A DNA stretch of 61,091 nucleotides from a virus. The notes beneath the pieces are model-generated. The model searched no databases. It saw only the letters and a list, made by a program, of their open reading frames with translations, and was not told where the DNA came from. The stretch spans positions 1 to 61,091 of IMG/VR virus record IMGVR_UViG_3300015360_000046. The stretch is one strand, 5' to 3'. The position numbers and the translations under genes are program-made. Shown here one piece after another: positions 48,147 through 55,636 of the stretch (position 1 is its first letter; every line of letters begins with the position of its first letter).

Positions 48147-48260
48147 ATGAATACTTTGGAAATTGAAGACCTTGAAGAAATTACTGTAGGTTGTCAATGT
48201 GATGAATGTCAATTTGCGTTTATTAGTTATAAGTCGTGGCAATACTCTAAGGAGAACTAA
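48147..48260 (+). CDS. Leaderless 37-aa Cys protein
   Basis: MNTLEIEDLEEITVGCQCDE then CQFAFISYKSWQYSKEN; the C-x-C-x2-C resembles one half of the small zinc family. Its end contains AAGGAG, the ribosome site of the following gene at 48263, so it also acts as a coupling ORF. The ATG lies six bases after the -10 box. Confidence 0.6.
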   Translation: MNTLEIEDLEEITVGCQCDECQFAFISYKSWQYSKEN

Positions 48261-48262
48261 AA

Positions 48263-48517
48263 ATGGATAGTCCTGTTCTAATTTCGTGCGCGGAATGCAG
48301 TAATTTTAACACTGAATCTTTACCGGCAATGGTCCAACATATTTTGACTGCTCACCCAGAAAGTTACAATAATGAGCAAGCGTTGCATTATGCACAACTT
48401 TGGCAAGAAGAGGCGATTGAGCAGCAAGAAGTAGAAGATCTAGAACGCGCGAATTATTTTCGTCGGCATGGTGTTGATCCACAGGGAGATTGGGATGACG
48501 AACGTCCGGGTAAATAA
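48263..48517 (+). CDS. Small C2H2-like zinc finger protein, 84 aa
   Basis: CAECSNFNTESLPAMVQHILTAH has C-x2-C-x13-H-x5-H spacing, close to a C2H2 finger (about residues 9-32). The rest is acidic and helical. AAGGAGAAC precedes the ATG. Probably nucleic-acid or protein binding; function unknown. Confidence 0.7.
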   Translation: MDSPVLISCAECSNFNTESLPAMVQHILTAHPESYNNEQALHYAQLWQEEAIEQQEVEDLERANYFRRHGVDPQGDWDDERPGK

Positions 48518-48883
48518 ATGAACGTTAAATTCTTTGATCTTGCACGTAAAGTGTCTAAACTTTCAGATCATAAACGATTTGGGCTTGGTGCTGTTATTGT
48601 TAGTGGATCAAAAATCATTAGTGTAGGAGCAAACAAACTTAAGACGCATCCAAAAAGTACTCATCCATATCAAAGTTTGCATGCAGAGATGGCAGCTATA
48701 ATCTCTGCTCATCAAGATCTTTCTAAATGTGACATTTACGTGTATAGAGAAACGAAGCAGGGAGTTCAAGCAATGGCTAAACCATGTATTTATTGTCAAA
48801 CAATGATTAAAGAAGCAGGAATACGGACCGTTTATTATAGCAATGCTGGGATTTATCAGCAGCTTAACATGTGGGAAAACTAA
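48518..48883 (+). CDS. Zinc-dependent cytidine/deoxycytidylate deaminase-like protein, 121 aa
   Basis: HAEMAAI and KPCIYCQTMIKEAG are the H-A-E and P-C-x2-C zinc motifs of the deaminase fold, on a short single-domain protein. The substrate may be dCMP, cytidine or a nucleobase; the absence of a dCMP-specific insert leaves this open. It starts directly after the zinc-finger gene and its stop is TAATG-coupled to the lipoprotein gene. Confidence 0.85.
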   Translation: MNVKFFDLARKVSKLSDHKRFGLGAVIVSGSKIISVGANKLKTHPKSTHPYQSLHAEMAAIISAHQDLSKCDIYVYRETKQGVQAMAKPCIYCQTMIKEAGIRTVYYSNAGIYQQLNMWEN

Positions 48884-49179
48884 TGTTCCTACTAACTAAT
48901 ACACGATACCTTTTAATTGTGTTGTCACTGCTCCTTTCGAGTTGTACAAGTATTCGCTATATTACACCTATAAATGGTCAATTAGTTACTGACAAACATC
49001 AACCGGTTACGGTTGTTGGAAGTCCCCATGTACGATGTAGTTCTAATAATTCAAATAAAGTATACACCGGATTTTTTATGTATTACGATGATGACGGTGC
49101 GGTTGTATTAAATGATTATGGACGTGGAAAGATTCGATTGTATACCAATCCTATCTGTATATTGAGTAGAGATGATTAA
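48883..49179 (+). CDS. Lipoprotein, 98 aa
   Basis: The N-terminus MFLLTNTRYLLIVLSLLLSS ends in a lipobox (LLSSC). The mature domain is beta-rich (TPINGQLVTDKHQPVTVVG; GFFMYYDDDGAVVLNDYGRG) with SH3-like character. It is probably an envelope-anchored protein, perhaps for superinfection exclusion, which is inference. Start at 48883 is coupled to the deaminase stop. Confidence 0.7.
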   Translation: MFLLTNTRYLLIVLSLLLSSCTSIRYITPINGQLVTDKHQPVTVVGSPHVRCSSNNSNKVYTGFFMYYDDDGAVVLNDYGRGKIRLYTNPICILSRDD

Positions 49180-49190
49180 AGGAGATTACA

Positions 49191-49406
49191 ATGCGTAAGG
49201 GTCAATCACATTCGCCAGAAACAAAGGCTAAGATTGCTGCTGCTACAGCTGGCAAGGTCTTTACTCCTGAACATTCTAAAGCCATTAGTGATGCATTAAA
49301 GGGACAAAAGAAGACTATAGCGCATAAAGCGGCTATAAGTGTCGGGATTAGAGCGTCAAAAGTTGCAAAAGTGGTTGAATCACCAGTTTTGCCGGATCAA
49401 GCATAA
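49191..49406 (+). CDS. Stand-alone NUMOD3-like DNA-binding protein, 71 aa
   Basis: Three short repeats, GQSHSPETKAKIAAATAGK, TPEHSKAISDALKGQ and IAHKAAISVGIR, follow the NUMOD3 pattern (G-x-x-(H/F)-x-(P/E)-(E/H)-x3-(K/I)) that normally sits in homing endonucleases as a minor-groove binding module. No nuclease domain is attached, so it is either a remnant or a co-opted DNA-binding protein. AAAGGAG precedes the ATG. Confidence 0.75.
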   Translation: MRKGQSHSPETKAKIAAATAGKVFTPEHSKAISDALKGQKKTIAHKAAISVGIRASKVAKVVESPVLPDQA

Positions 49407-49408
49407 CT

Positions 49409-49615
49409 ATGGATTTTGATTGTTGCATGTACATTGAGGTAATAAGACAAGATCCATTTAAAATAATTTCGGATCTTACACCTCGTAAAATTTTATTGAT
49501 GCAAGCGCATGTTAAAACTTGTAACAAATGTAACACAGCACTGGATGGTATAGAAGAGCAGGGAAAAACCAGTCCTCCAAAGCCGTTTGGTTTGGATAAT
49601 AGGAGTGTTAATTAG
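49409..49615 (+). CDS. Small Cys-containing protein, 68 aa
   Basis: Contains CC near the N-terminus and CNKCNTALDG in the centre; the HVKTCNKC segment resembles anti-sigma/zinc-finger type H-x3-C-x2-C motifs (seen in ZAS-like zinc domains). Function unknown. It follows the NUMOD3-like gene by two bases. Confidence 0.6.
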   Translation: MDFDCCMYIEVIRQDPFKIISDLTPRKILLMQAHVKTCNKCNTALDGIEEQGKTSPPKPFGLDNRSVN

Positions 49616-49622
49616 AGAATAT

Positions 49623-49829
49623 ATGAAAAGCGTATTACTGATAATCTTTGGCGTATTTTTAGGATGGCTCACTGTGCCAACTCTTGCTGCTGGTGATGCG
49701 GAGAGCAACACGTATAAAGGCTTACTTAAGAGAGTGATTGAAATTACTACACAAGTTCAGATTAGCTCAGCTCAAACGGCTGAGAATACACGTATTCTAA
49801 AAGAACATTTTGTAGGAGTTAAAAAGTGA
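49623..49829 (+). CDS. Small exported or membrane protein, 68 aa
   Basis: MKSVLLIIFGVFLGWLTVPT then LAAGDAES looks like a signal peptide or N-terminal anchor, followed by a helix (LLKRVIEITTQVQISSAQTA). No family recognised. Start 49623 chosen as first Met before the hydrophobic core. Confidence 0.6.
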   Translation: MKSVLLIIFGVFLGWLTVPTLAAGDAESNTYKGLLKRVIEITTQVQISSAQTAENTRILKEHFVGVKK

Positions 49830-50080
49830 GTATGCATAGTCGGGAAACATATATAAGTATGTTAGATCAACTACTTTCTGAAGAGCTGATGTTTTCCTCG
49901 TCTTGTGCAACAGAGAAAAATATTAAAAACGCTATGATTCGTGTGCTAGGATTACTTATTAAAAAAGGTCTTCTTAAACGATACTCAAGTCTTGTGCTTG
50001 CTGAAAATTTAAATGTCCATGTTATGATCCTTGACGCAGATAACACTGAGTTTAATATTGTGCTAGTCTATGGAGAATGA
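49826..50080 (+). CDS. Hypothetical protein, 84 aa
   Basis: GTG 49826 overlaps the previous stop (GTGA); ATG 49832 is an alternative. A helical first half (MLDQLLSEELMF; IKNAMIRVLGLLIKKGLL) and a beta-like end. No recognised family. Confidence 0.6.
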   Translation: MSMHSRETYISMLDQLLSEELMFSSSCATEKNIKNAMIRVLGLLIKKGLLKRYSSLVLAENLNVHVMILDADNTEFNIVLVYGE

Positions 50081-50294
50081 CGTCTTTCTTAAGGCATTAG
50101 GGCCCTGTCGTACATGTGGTCATCACAAAATCGCTCATACATTAAAATACAAGAACAGGAAAACAGAATTGTGTTTGGACGCGCGATTAGATAGTAAAGC
50201 AGTGTATCGTAGATGTCCCTGTAAACAATTTGTACCTAAAGATAACCTGGAGTTTTTAGAGTGGGCAGCTCAAAATAAAGAGGAATTTAAGTGA
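50070..50294 (+). CDS. CxCxH...NLxYLE small zinc protein (family member 9), 74 aa
   Basis: CRTCGHHKIAH and CPCKQFVPKDNLEFLEWAAQ give a complete pattern; the middle is basic. It overlaps the previous gene by 11 bases and the following family member by four, making a tandem pair. Function unknown. Confidence 0.77.
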   Translation: MENDVFLKALGPCRTCGHHKIAHTLKYKNRKTELCLDARLDSKAVYRRCPCKQFVPKDNLEFLEWAAQNKEEFK

Positions 50295-50530
50295 GTTTAA
50301 CTAAAAAAGTTACATGCGAATGTAAACATGATTTTATTAATCACGGTCCTGACTGCGCAAGGTGTTTGTGCAATACTTATGATCCTGCCGGTCACAATCC
50401 AGAATTAGAGAATGTTCTTTGCCCACGCTGCAGATTGGCTCGCTTAGAAAAATTTGAAGATCGCACCTATATTTGTGTTGCATGCCGTTATGTGATGCTC
50501 GAGTCACAAGTATTAGAGATGGTTGGATGA
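50291..50530 (+). CDS. CxCxH small zinc protein with extra ribbon (family member 10), 79 aa
   Basis: CECKHDFINHG and CARCLCNTYDPAGHNPELEN give the family core. A classic zinc ribbon, CPRCRLARLEKFEDRTYICV then AC, is appended, so this member has two domains. GTG start, coupled to the previous stop; its stop is coupled to the DUF6166-like gene. Confidence 0.72.
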   Translation: MSLTKKVTCECKHDFINHGPDCARCLCNTYDPAGHNPELENVLCPRCRLARLEKFEDRTYICVACRYVMLESQVLEMVG

Positions 50531-50862
50531 AGATTTATAAGGGCGTTCGAATTATGCCTGGTTATATACCTGTAATATATGTTGATGATAAAGTGTTAGA
50601 TATTGGGCCTTCAAAATTGCTTAGGGATTATGGGGCAGATTGTCCAGAATGGGGTTATTTAGGCTCAGGACCATCCCAAACAGCTTTAGCTATCCTATAT
50701 GATGCAATCGGGAGTAGTGAAGTTGCCATTAAGTATCATCAAGAGTTTAAAAGGCACTTTATCGCAAATTATGATCAAAACAATTTTTTACTGTTAGAGC
50801 TTCAGATTAAGAATTGGCTTGAGGCATATATTCGAAATGAAGGGAGCAATGACTATGAGTGA
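50527..50862 (+). CDS. DUF6166-like protein, 111 aa
   Basis: The family core EWGYLGSGPSQTALAILYDA (about 43-62) and GPSKLLRDY before it are plain, followed by A-x3-Y-x2-F-K-R-H-F. Proteins of this type are common in phages and plasmids; function not known to me. ATG 50527 is coupled to the zinc protein stop (ATGA-like). Confidence 0.78.
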   Translation: MKIYKGVRIMPGYIPVIYVDDKVLDIGPSKLLRDYGADCPEWGYLGSGPSQTALAILYDAIGSSEVAIKYHQEFKRHFIANYDQNNFLLLELQIKNWLEAYIRNEGSNDYE

Positions 50863-50995
50863 TACAGCCACTGCGAAATATGAAACAAAAGAGGAACGCT
50901 TAAAACATGAGCTGCAACAGGAATTGAAAGAATTGAAAGAATTGAAAGAATTGAAAGAATTATTAGCTGATAAAGAAGACTATTGCTTTGGGTAA
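50855..50995 (+). CDS. Short coiled-coil protein with nonamer repeats, 46 aa
   Basis: AGGGAGCAATGACT precedes ATG 50855. The product has four Leu-Lys-Glu repeats encoded by the 9-bp unit GAATTGAAA (about 50929-50964), forming a charged helix (ELKELKELKELKELL). Probably a real but slippage-prone gene; it overlaps its neighbours by eight bases on each side. Confidence 0.6.
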   Translation: MSDTATAKYETKEERLKHELQQELKELKELKELKELLADKEDYCFG

Positions 50996-51563
50996 ATATA
51001 TTGCATTCGATGTAGAAGCAGGGGGTGTAGATGTTGAACATTCGCTACTATCCGCCTATTTTGTTGTTATAGATGATGATCTTAAGACAGTTTACGGGGA
51101 GTTGGATCTATTAGTAAAACCAGATAATGGCAACTATGTTGCAACTGCTCAGGCTCTTGAAGTAAATAAGATTGATTTAATAGCGCATGATAAAATTGCT
51201 ATTACAGAAAGTAAGGCTGGACAATTATTGTTTAATTTCTTAAAAGAACATGCTCAGAATGGAACAACCAAGCTTATTCCCCTTGGACATAACATCTCGT
51301 TTGATGTAGAATTTATTAAAAAGCATCTCCTTAAGAAAGCGTTTAATCAGTTTGTATCATATAGAATGTTAGATACGGCCAGTGTCGTTCAATTCTTTAA
51401 ATTGGCTGGTCTTGTTTCAAGAGATTTGGCTGGATCATTATCTGAAATCGCGATTCATTTTGGTATATCTACTATAATGAATGTACCACATACAGCTAAA
51501 GGTGACACCTGGATGGCTATAGAGATTCTGCGTAAACTTAAGGCGCAAGCAACAGGTCTTTAA
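50988..51563 (+). CDS. DEDDh 3'-5' exonuclease, 191 aa
   Basis: FDVEAGG (Exo I), GHNISFDVEFI (Exo II) and HTAKGDTWMAI (Exo III with His) form a DnaQ/RNase T-like exonuclease. It is separate from the polymerase's own exonuclease. The substrate could be DNA, RNA ends or nanoRNA. Start is TTG 50988, overlapping the previous ORF. It ends an operon; a promoter follows. Confidence 0.82.
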   Translation: MGKYIAFDVEAGGVDVEHSLLSAYFVVIDDDLKTVYGELDLLVKPDNGNYVATAQALEVNKIDLIAHDKIAITESKAGQLLFNFLKEHAQNGTTKLIPLGHNISFDVEFIKKHLLKKAFNQFVSYRMLDTASVVQFFKLAGLVSRDLAGSLSEIAIHFGISTIMNVPHTAKGDTWMAIEILRKLKAQATGL

Positions 51564-51590
51564 ATACTCTAAAAAATAGGGAGTGGGGGG

Positions 51591-51619
51591 CTTACAAGTC
51601 AGATTTTTCATGATATAAT
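51591..51619 (+). promoter_or_regulatory. Class B-like promoter
   Basis: CTTACA (51591-51596), a 17-base spacer and TATAAT (51614-51619), preceded by the G-rich GGGAGTGGGGGG. The next ATG (51638) has AAGGAAG, so the message has a short normal leader. Confidence 0.75.
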
Positions 51620-51637
51620 TATAAGGAAGATTACTCA

Positions 51638-51823
51638 ATGGTTGAACATAATTTTAACGAGTATCAGTCAAAACCAGGCCTAACGTCAGATGGTAAGAAG
51701 TGGTGGCAAAATTGTTACATTTGCGATAAGCAGATTAATTTTTTAAAAGCACATAGCGAGAGTTGGAGACAGATTGGACAGTATGTAAGACATATGAAAT
51801 GTTCCCCAACACCATTGAAGTAA
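51638..51823 (+). CDS. Small CxxC/H zinc protein, 61 aa
   Basis: NCYICDKQINFLKAHSESWR and RHMKC give C-x2-C ... H ... H-x2-C, a possible single zinc finger. A small soluble protein upstream of the transglycosylase. Function unknown. Confidence 0.6.
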   Translation: MVEHNFNEYQSKPGLTSDGKKWWQNCYICDKQINFLKAHSESWRQIGQYVRHMKCSPTPLK

Positions 51824-51835
51824 ACGGAGGAAACT

Positions 51836-52435
51836 ATGGAGTTTTACCGTAAAATTGCTATCATTGGATTAAGTATATTTGGATTTTGTCTGCCACTTAG
51901 TTGTGGGATGTTTTTTAATCGTGTTGGAGTTGATGGTCTCACAGAAGAGCAAGTTAGGTCTGAATTGATATATTATAAAGAAGCAACTGAACTTAATGAT
52001 CTTCTGTTTAATGCTGGAACACTAGTTCATATGAGTGTAATTGTTACAATGTTAAAAGAAATAGATAAGAATATTACTCTTTTTTATCCCACTGGGCCAT
52101 TTACTAGAACTGATTTTATTACATTAGGGTGGCTTGAATCATCCTATAAACAGTATGAACGCGGTGCACATGGAGAGCGTGGCATCTTTCAGATCATGCC
52201 AAACCATTTTAACGATTACGGCATTACTAAGAATTACTTTGATGTTGCTATAAATACTAAGATGGCATTTCGCGTGTTAAATTGGAAATACAGAAAGCAT
52301 CAGGATTATCAATTAGCAATTATGGCGTATAACGGATTGGTTAAAAGTAAGAGTGGAAACTGGTCTACAAAGTATTGGACAGCATTTGAAAAACGTCGTA
52401 TTGTGATTGATTTAGCGCTTAATAAGCCTAAATAG
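51836..52435 (+). CDS. Lytic transglycosylase (SLT-type) with N-terminal anchor, 199 aa
   Basis: A hydrophobic N-terminus (IAIIGLSIFGFCLPLSCGMF) can serve as signal or anchor. The catalytic region has LGWLESSYKQYE with E101, then GERGIFQIMP (113-122) and YQLAIMAYNG, the three SLT blocks. It cuts peptidoglycan glycan strands and may be an endolysin or spanin-associated lysis enzyme. CGGAGG precedes the ATG. Confidence 0.87.
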   Translation: MEFYRKIAIIGLSIFGFCLPLSCGMFFNRVGVDGLTEEQVRSELIYYKEATELNDLLFNAGTLVHMSVIVTMLKEIDKNITLFYPTGPFTRTDFITLGWLESSYKQYERGAHGERGIFQIMPNHFNDYGITKNYFDVAINTKMAFRVLNWKYRKHQDYQLAIMAYNGLVKSKSGNWSTKYWTAFEKRRIVIDLALNKPK

Positions 52436-52444
52436 AGGTAATAA

Positions 52445-52589
52445 ATGTTCACCTTTTGGCTTTCAATCATATTCTTTTTTGATTGAGCTTACAGAGATAT
52501 ATCTTGAGACATACGAACGCTTGGTTTCATCTCGTCTTAAGCTTTGGGCGACAATTTTTTATGGAGCATTGAATCAGGAGAAGAATTAA
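52445..52589 (+). pseudogene. Frame-shifted small membrane gene
   Basis: GAGG precedes ATG 52445, which begins MFTFWLSIIFFF and stops at once after a six-T run (52475-52480). Reading past one extra T gives a continuous second part (LIELTEIYLETYERLVSSRL then KLWATIFYGALNQEKN) to TAA 52587, coupled to the next ATG. With five T the whole would be a 48-aa membrane protein, so a homopolymer indel, real or sequencing, is likely. Confidence 0.5.
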
Positions 52590-53074
52590 TGAGATTGACT
52601 ATAATTCCGAAAATATTCGTCGGATTTGCTGCTGTTAGTCGGTCTGGTCCCTTTGGACCCTTTAGAAACTATAGACGACGCAAAAATAAGAAATTCGCTA
52701 TCTCTAATATTCGCGTAGAGATAATTGACGCAGTTACTGGTCAAAAGACTAGCGGGAAAGCTTTTGAAGAGTCTGCTGCTAAATTTAAGAAATGGTTAAA
52801 GCTACGTAATGTTCGTGCTGAATTTACAGATGTACGTTTGAACAAGACCTCGGCATGGTTCAAGTTAAATGATGCAGAGTTTATCGATTATCCTATCATT
52901 GTAAAGATGGGTGGGTATAAAGCACCATATCTTATTAAACGCGTGCAAGATCGGAAGACTTTTAAAGGTAAAACTACATTTAGTATTCAATTAGAAACAA
53001 CTGAGAACATTGATTACTTAGCTATATTAAGTCAGAAGAAAGAACTGCTGTTAAATAAAAAAGGAAGAAAGTAA
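52589..53074 (+). CDS. Hypothetical protein, 161 aa
   Basis: Start 52589 is TAATG-coupled to the preceding frame. Basic N-terminal region (FRNYRRRKNKKFAISNIRVE) and a mixed beta-rich body; IVKMGGYKAPYLIKRVQDRK near the C-terminus. No family recognised. It is coupled to the RNA ligase, so it may be part of the RNA-repair group. Confidence 0.62.
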   Translation: MRLTIIPKIFVGFAAVSRSGPFGPFRNYRRRKNKKFAISNIRVEIIDAVTGQKTSGKAFEESAAKFKKWLKLRNVRAEFTDVRLNKTSAWFKLNDAEFIDYPIIVKMGGYKAPYLIKRVQDRKTFKGKTTFSIQLETTENIDYLAILSQKKELLLNKKGRK

Positions 53075-54204
53075 TGCACCCAGAACAATTTATCAATCAT
53101 CATAATCTTTGGGACCTAGAGAAACTGAAGCAAGTTGCTCAACATAACTCTGTTTATGTTATTCAATCTCCTAAATTTCCTGACGTCGTAATGCTCCATT
53201 ATATGGATGCTGTTCAGTATGATAACTTGTGGACAGTGTTTAACCGAATGTGTCGTGGATTGATTCTAGACCTTAAGAATCGATGTGTCTTGGCCCATCC
53301 ATTCGATAAATTTTTCAACCTTGGTCAAATGCCTGAGACTAATTATGATACCTTAGTTGCACTTGGCGAATTTTCCACTAGTGAGAAGCTAGATGGTTCA
53401 CTTGTGATTGCTTTTACAGATCCGAATACAAACAAGATCACTTTCACTACAAAAGGCTCCTTGGATTCACCACATGGACAATACGTAAATCAATTGGTGC
53501 TTTCAAAACAGTTCTATATAAACGCTGAGCGATACATGGCAACTGGAACACTGGTATTTGAATTGGTAGCGAACCGTTTTCAAATCGTAGTAGATTATTC
53601 GAAAAAGGGATACAAAGAAGGATTGTATTTGATCGGATATCGTGATCATCTCTCTAATAAGCTTGTATCGTTTGACGAAGTAGATAAGATTGCTGGGATG
53701 TTAGGGGTTTCTACATTTAAACAATACAGTTTTAATTCCTTAAACGCGCTAATAGATACCGCGAAAGATCTCCCAGTGTTTGAAGAAGGCTTTGTACTCC
53801 GTTTTAAAGATGATCTTATGGTGAAGGTCAAAGGAAGTGCATACCTTGTAGCTCATCGCTTTATAAGCCATCTCAGTGATAGGAATATTTTAGCAGCAGT
53901 TGCTGATGGTACAGCTAATGAATTGAGTGCTTTAGCACCTGACGAGTATAAACAGGATGTAATAGATAAGATTAATTATTTTAATAAACATGTGGTTGAA
54001 TTAGAAGTAACATGTTATAATCTATTTAGTAGCGCGCCAAAGGACGGATTACGGAAAGACTTTGCAGCATGGGTATTCGCAAATGTTCCAACTCACTTTA
54101 AAGGGTGTATGTTTCAGCTTTATGAACAAAAACCTTTAAATCGTAAAGCAATGTTTAAGATATTAGAACAAGTAGATAAGATTGGCGGGAGAACACGAAT
54201 CTAA
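53074..54204 (+). CDS. T4 Rnl1-like RNA ligase, 376 aa
   Basis: The adenylation motif EKLDGS carries Lys105. Motif IV is EEGFVLRF, motif V MVKVKGSAYL, and the upstream CRGLILDLK and FFNLGQ blocks (with FDKFFN) resemble RnlA. It joins RNA 3'-OH and 5'-phosphate ends, typically repairing tRNA cut by host anticodon nucleases. The HD-kinase protein at 56078 could prepare the ends. TAATG-coupled on both sides. Confidence 0.9.
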   Translation: MHPEQFINHHNLWDLEKLKQVAQHNSVYVIQSPKFPDVVMLHYMDAVQYDNLWTVFNRMCRGLILDLKNRCVLAHPFDKFFNLGQMPETNYDTLVALGEFSTSEKLDGSLVIAFTDPNTNKITFTTKGSLDSPHGQYVNQLVLSKQFYINAERYMATGTLVFELVANRFQIVVDYSKKGYKEGLYLIGYRDHLSNKLVSFDEVDKIAGMLGVSTFKQYSFNSLNALIDTAKDLPVFEEGFVLRFKDDLMVKVKGSAYLVAHRFISHLSDRNILAAVADGTANELSALAPDEYKQDVIDKINYFNKHVVELEVTCYNLFSSAPKDGLRKDFAAWVFANVPTHFKGCMFQLYEQKPLNRKAMFKILEQVDKIGGRTRI

Positions 54205-54575
54205 TGACAACACGTAAAGCTTTATTGCTTGGTATATTGTTTGGTCAAATTCTAATGCTTCCATATATCTATTACTTATATACTACTCCACGCATTGAAG
54301 CTTTAGTTATTCCTGCTGAGGAATTTGATCGCACAGAAATTCGTCATTTACAGATCCAACATCTTCCTAATACATATGGGGTTGGTGGATCTACTCTCAA
54401 TATATATCTAGCATCGGAACGTGAAGTTAATCGACAGTATAATGCTCAGTTTGATGATGAGACACAGGTTGAAGGATTTTATAACATTAAAACACACACA
54501 ATTTGGTGTGTCTACGATCCACTAGTGTTGCATCATGAAATACGCCACGTTACTGAGGGCAGCTATCATCGGTAA
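54204..54575 (+). CDS. Membrane-anchored HExxH metalloprotease-like protein, 123 aa
   Basis: An N-terminal membrane anchor (residues about 5-27) is followed by a short beta/alpha domain ending in LHHEIRHVTEGSYHR, with H111-E112-x-x-H115 and E118 as a possible third ligand. At 123 aa it is tiny for a zinc peptidase; comparable mini-proteases appear in phages. The active site would lie outside the cytoplasm. The function may be cleavage of an envelope protein. Confidence 0.65.
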   Translation: MTTRKALLLGILFGQILMLPYIYYLYTTPRIEALVIPAEEFDRTEIRHLQIQHLPNTYGVGGSTLNIYLASEREVNRQYNAQFDDETQVEGFYNIKTHTIWCVYDPLVLHHEIRHVTEGSYHR

Positions 54576-54591
54576 ATGAAAAGGAAACCAA

Positions 54592-54801
54592 ATGATTAAC
54601 ATACCTGCTAAGTGGAACTACATAGGATGTTTTGTATCAATCGGTGCGGCAGTTATTTGCGCGTTTGCACACGATCTAACATTTTTAATAATCAATTTCA
54701 TTTTTGCTGTATGGAATTGGTATATTGCTGAATGGAAACGAGGAATAGAAAATGAGCAACCAAAAGACAGAGACGGAGATAAAACAAAAGACGAAGACTA
54801 G
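54592..54801 (+). CDS. Two-TM membrane protein, 69 aa
   Basis: Two hydrophobic segments (about 8-26 and 29-46) with an aromatic turn and a charged C-terminal tail (NEQPKDRDGDKTKDED). Compatible with a small holin-like protein near the lytic transglycosylase, but no signature proves it. AAAGGAAACC precedes the ATG. Confidence 0.6.
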   Translation: MINIPAKWNYIGCFVSIGAAVICAFAHDLTFLIINFIFAVWNWYIAEWKRGIENEQPKDRDGDKTKDED

Positions 54802-54985
54802 ACTTCTAGTTCTTTGTTTGCAAGCTGAAGATGGAACAATAGAACGAATCCTAACTGGTGCAGATTATGATCAGTTATGGTTGCAGGGCAGCACTGAGAG
54901 TAAAGCCATTGGGGGCTATTGGAGTACATACGATAACCATGGTCGCTTTATTGACGGGAATTTTAAAAGTAAAGCCTCTAAATAA
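54752..54985 (+). CDS. Hypothetical protein, 77 aa
   Basis: Start has AACGAGGAATAG upstream and overlaps the membrane protein by 50 bases in another frame. Contains RLLVLCLQAEDGTIERIL and GYWSTYDNHGRFIDGNF. No recognised family. Confidence 0.55.
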   Translation: MSNQKTETEIKQKTKTRLLVLCLQAEDGTIERILTGADYDQLWLQGSTESKAIGGYWSTYDNHGRFIDGNFKSKASK

Positions 54986-55180
54986 TGAACGGAGATAACA
55001 TGTATCAATTAGAACAATATAAAGAGAAGATCGTGCGCTTTATGTCGTGCTAATAACTTAGAGGCATTGCATCGTGTTGCTGTCATTGGAATAAGTAACA
55101 TTGTTATCAGCGAGTTTATGTTTGATATAGATGAGAAGTTTGTTGAAAACGTTCTGACTCACATATATGTAGCTAACTAA
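54985..55180 (+). pseudogene. Frame-shifted small ORF
   Basis: The TAATG-coupled start gives MNGDNMYQLEQYKEKIVRFM then SC-stop at 55051. The +1 frame continues with RANNLEALHRVAVIGISNIV and ends HIYVAN at 55180. The two parts read like one small alpha/beta protein broken by a one-base change near 55045. Confidence 0.45.
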
Positions 55181-55192
55181 AGGAGAATCACA

Positions 55193-55480
55193 ATGCCATT
55201 CGAGAACAAACCGTTTGAACAAGTAAAACCATGGGTAAAAGATCTCATTACAGATAAACAGAAAGCTGCACCTACAGATGCACTTGTGCCACAAGTAGAT
55301 GTTCCAGTAGTTCCACCTACGTTAGATGCTGTTTTACCTTCAGTTGTTGACGCAGCTCAACCTGTTGCCATATCGGTTGATCAAACTCCAGTAGCTACAG
55401 CTGTTCCGGCTGCTTCTGGAACGCAATCACCAACTTCTGTCTCATCTGCTACAGCAACTCCTCCCACAGTTATTAAGTAA
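55193..55480 (+). CDS. Pro/Val/Ala-rich low-complexity protein, 95 aa
   Basis: After a short charged start (MPFENKPFEQVKPWVKDLIT) it is disordered (PVVPPTLDAVLPSVVDAAQP). AAAGGAG precedes the ATG. No domain; possibly a linker or scaffold-like protein. Confidence 0.6.
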   Translation: MPFENKPFEQVKPWVKDLITDKQKAAPTDALVPQVDVPVVPPTLDAVLPSVVDAAQPVAISVDQTPVATAVPAASGTQSPTSVSSATATPPTVIK

Positions 55481-55507
55481 TTAGAGGGAGTAGTTAAGGA
55501 GTAATAT

Positions 55508-55636
55508 ATGTCGTGTCGAGTGTACATCTCTGGGAAGATGTCGAACCACTATGTTGAAGATGTAAAGTCAGAACGTAAGCGTGCAACACAAGAGCTCGCT
55601 AAATACATGGTGCGACTATATGTCATTAGATCCTGA
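55508..55636 (+). pseudogene. Truncated DUF4406-like N-terminus, 42 aa
   Basis: TTAAGGAG precedes ATG 55508. MSCRVYISGKMSNHYVEDVK then SERKRATQEL resembles the first strand and helix of DUF4406/deoxyribosyltransferase-like proteins (YISGKM...ER...L), but the frame ends before the rest of the fold. It is probably a remnant; a fuller relative is at 38366. Confidence 0.5.

Noticed and set aside
49191-49406. A complete homing endonuclease gene
   Set aside because: Only NUMOD3-like repeats are present; no GIY-YIG or HNH domain is found in any frame around it.
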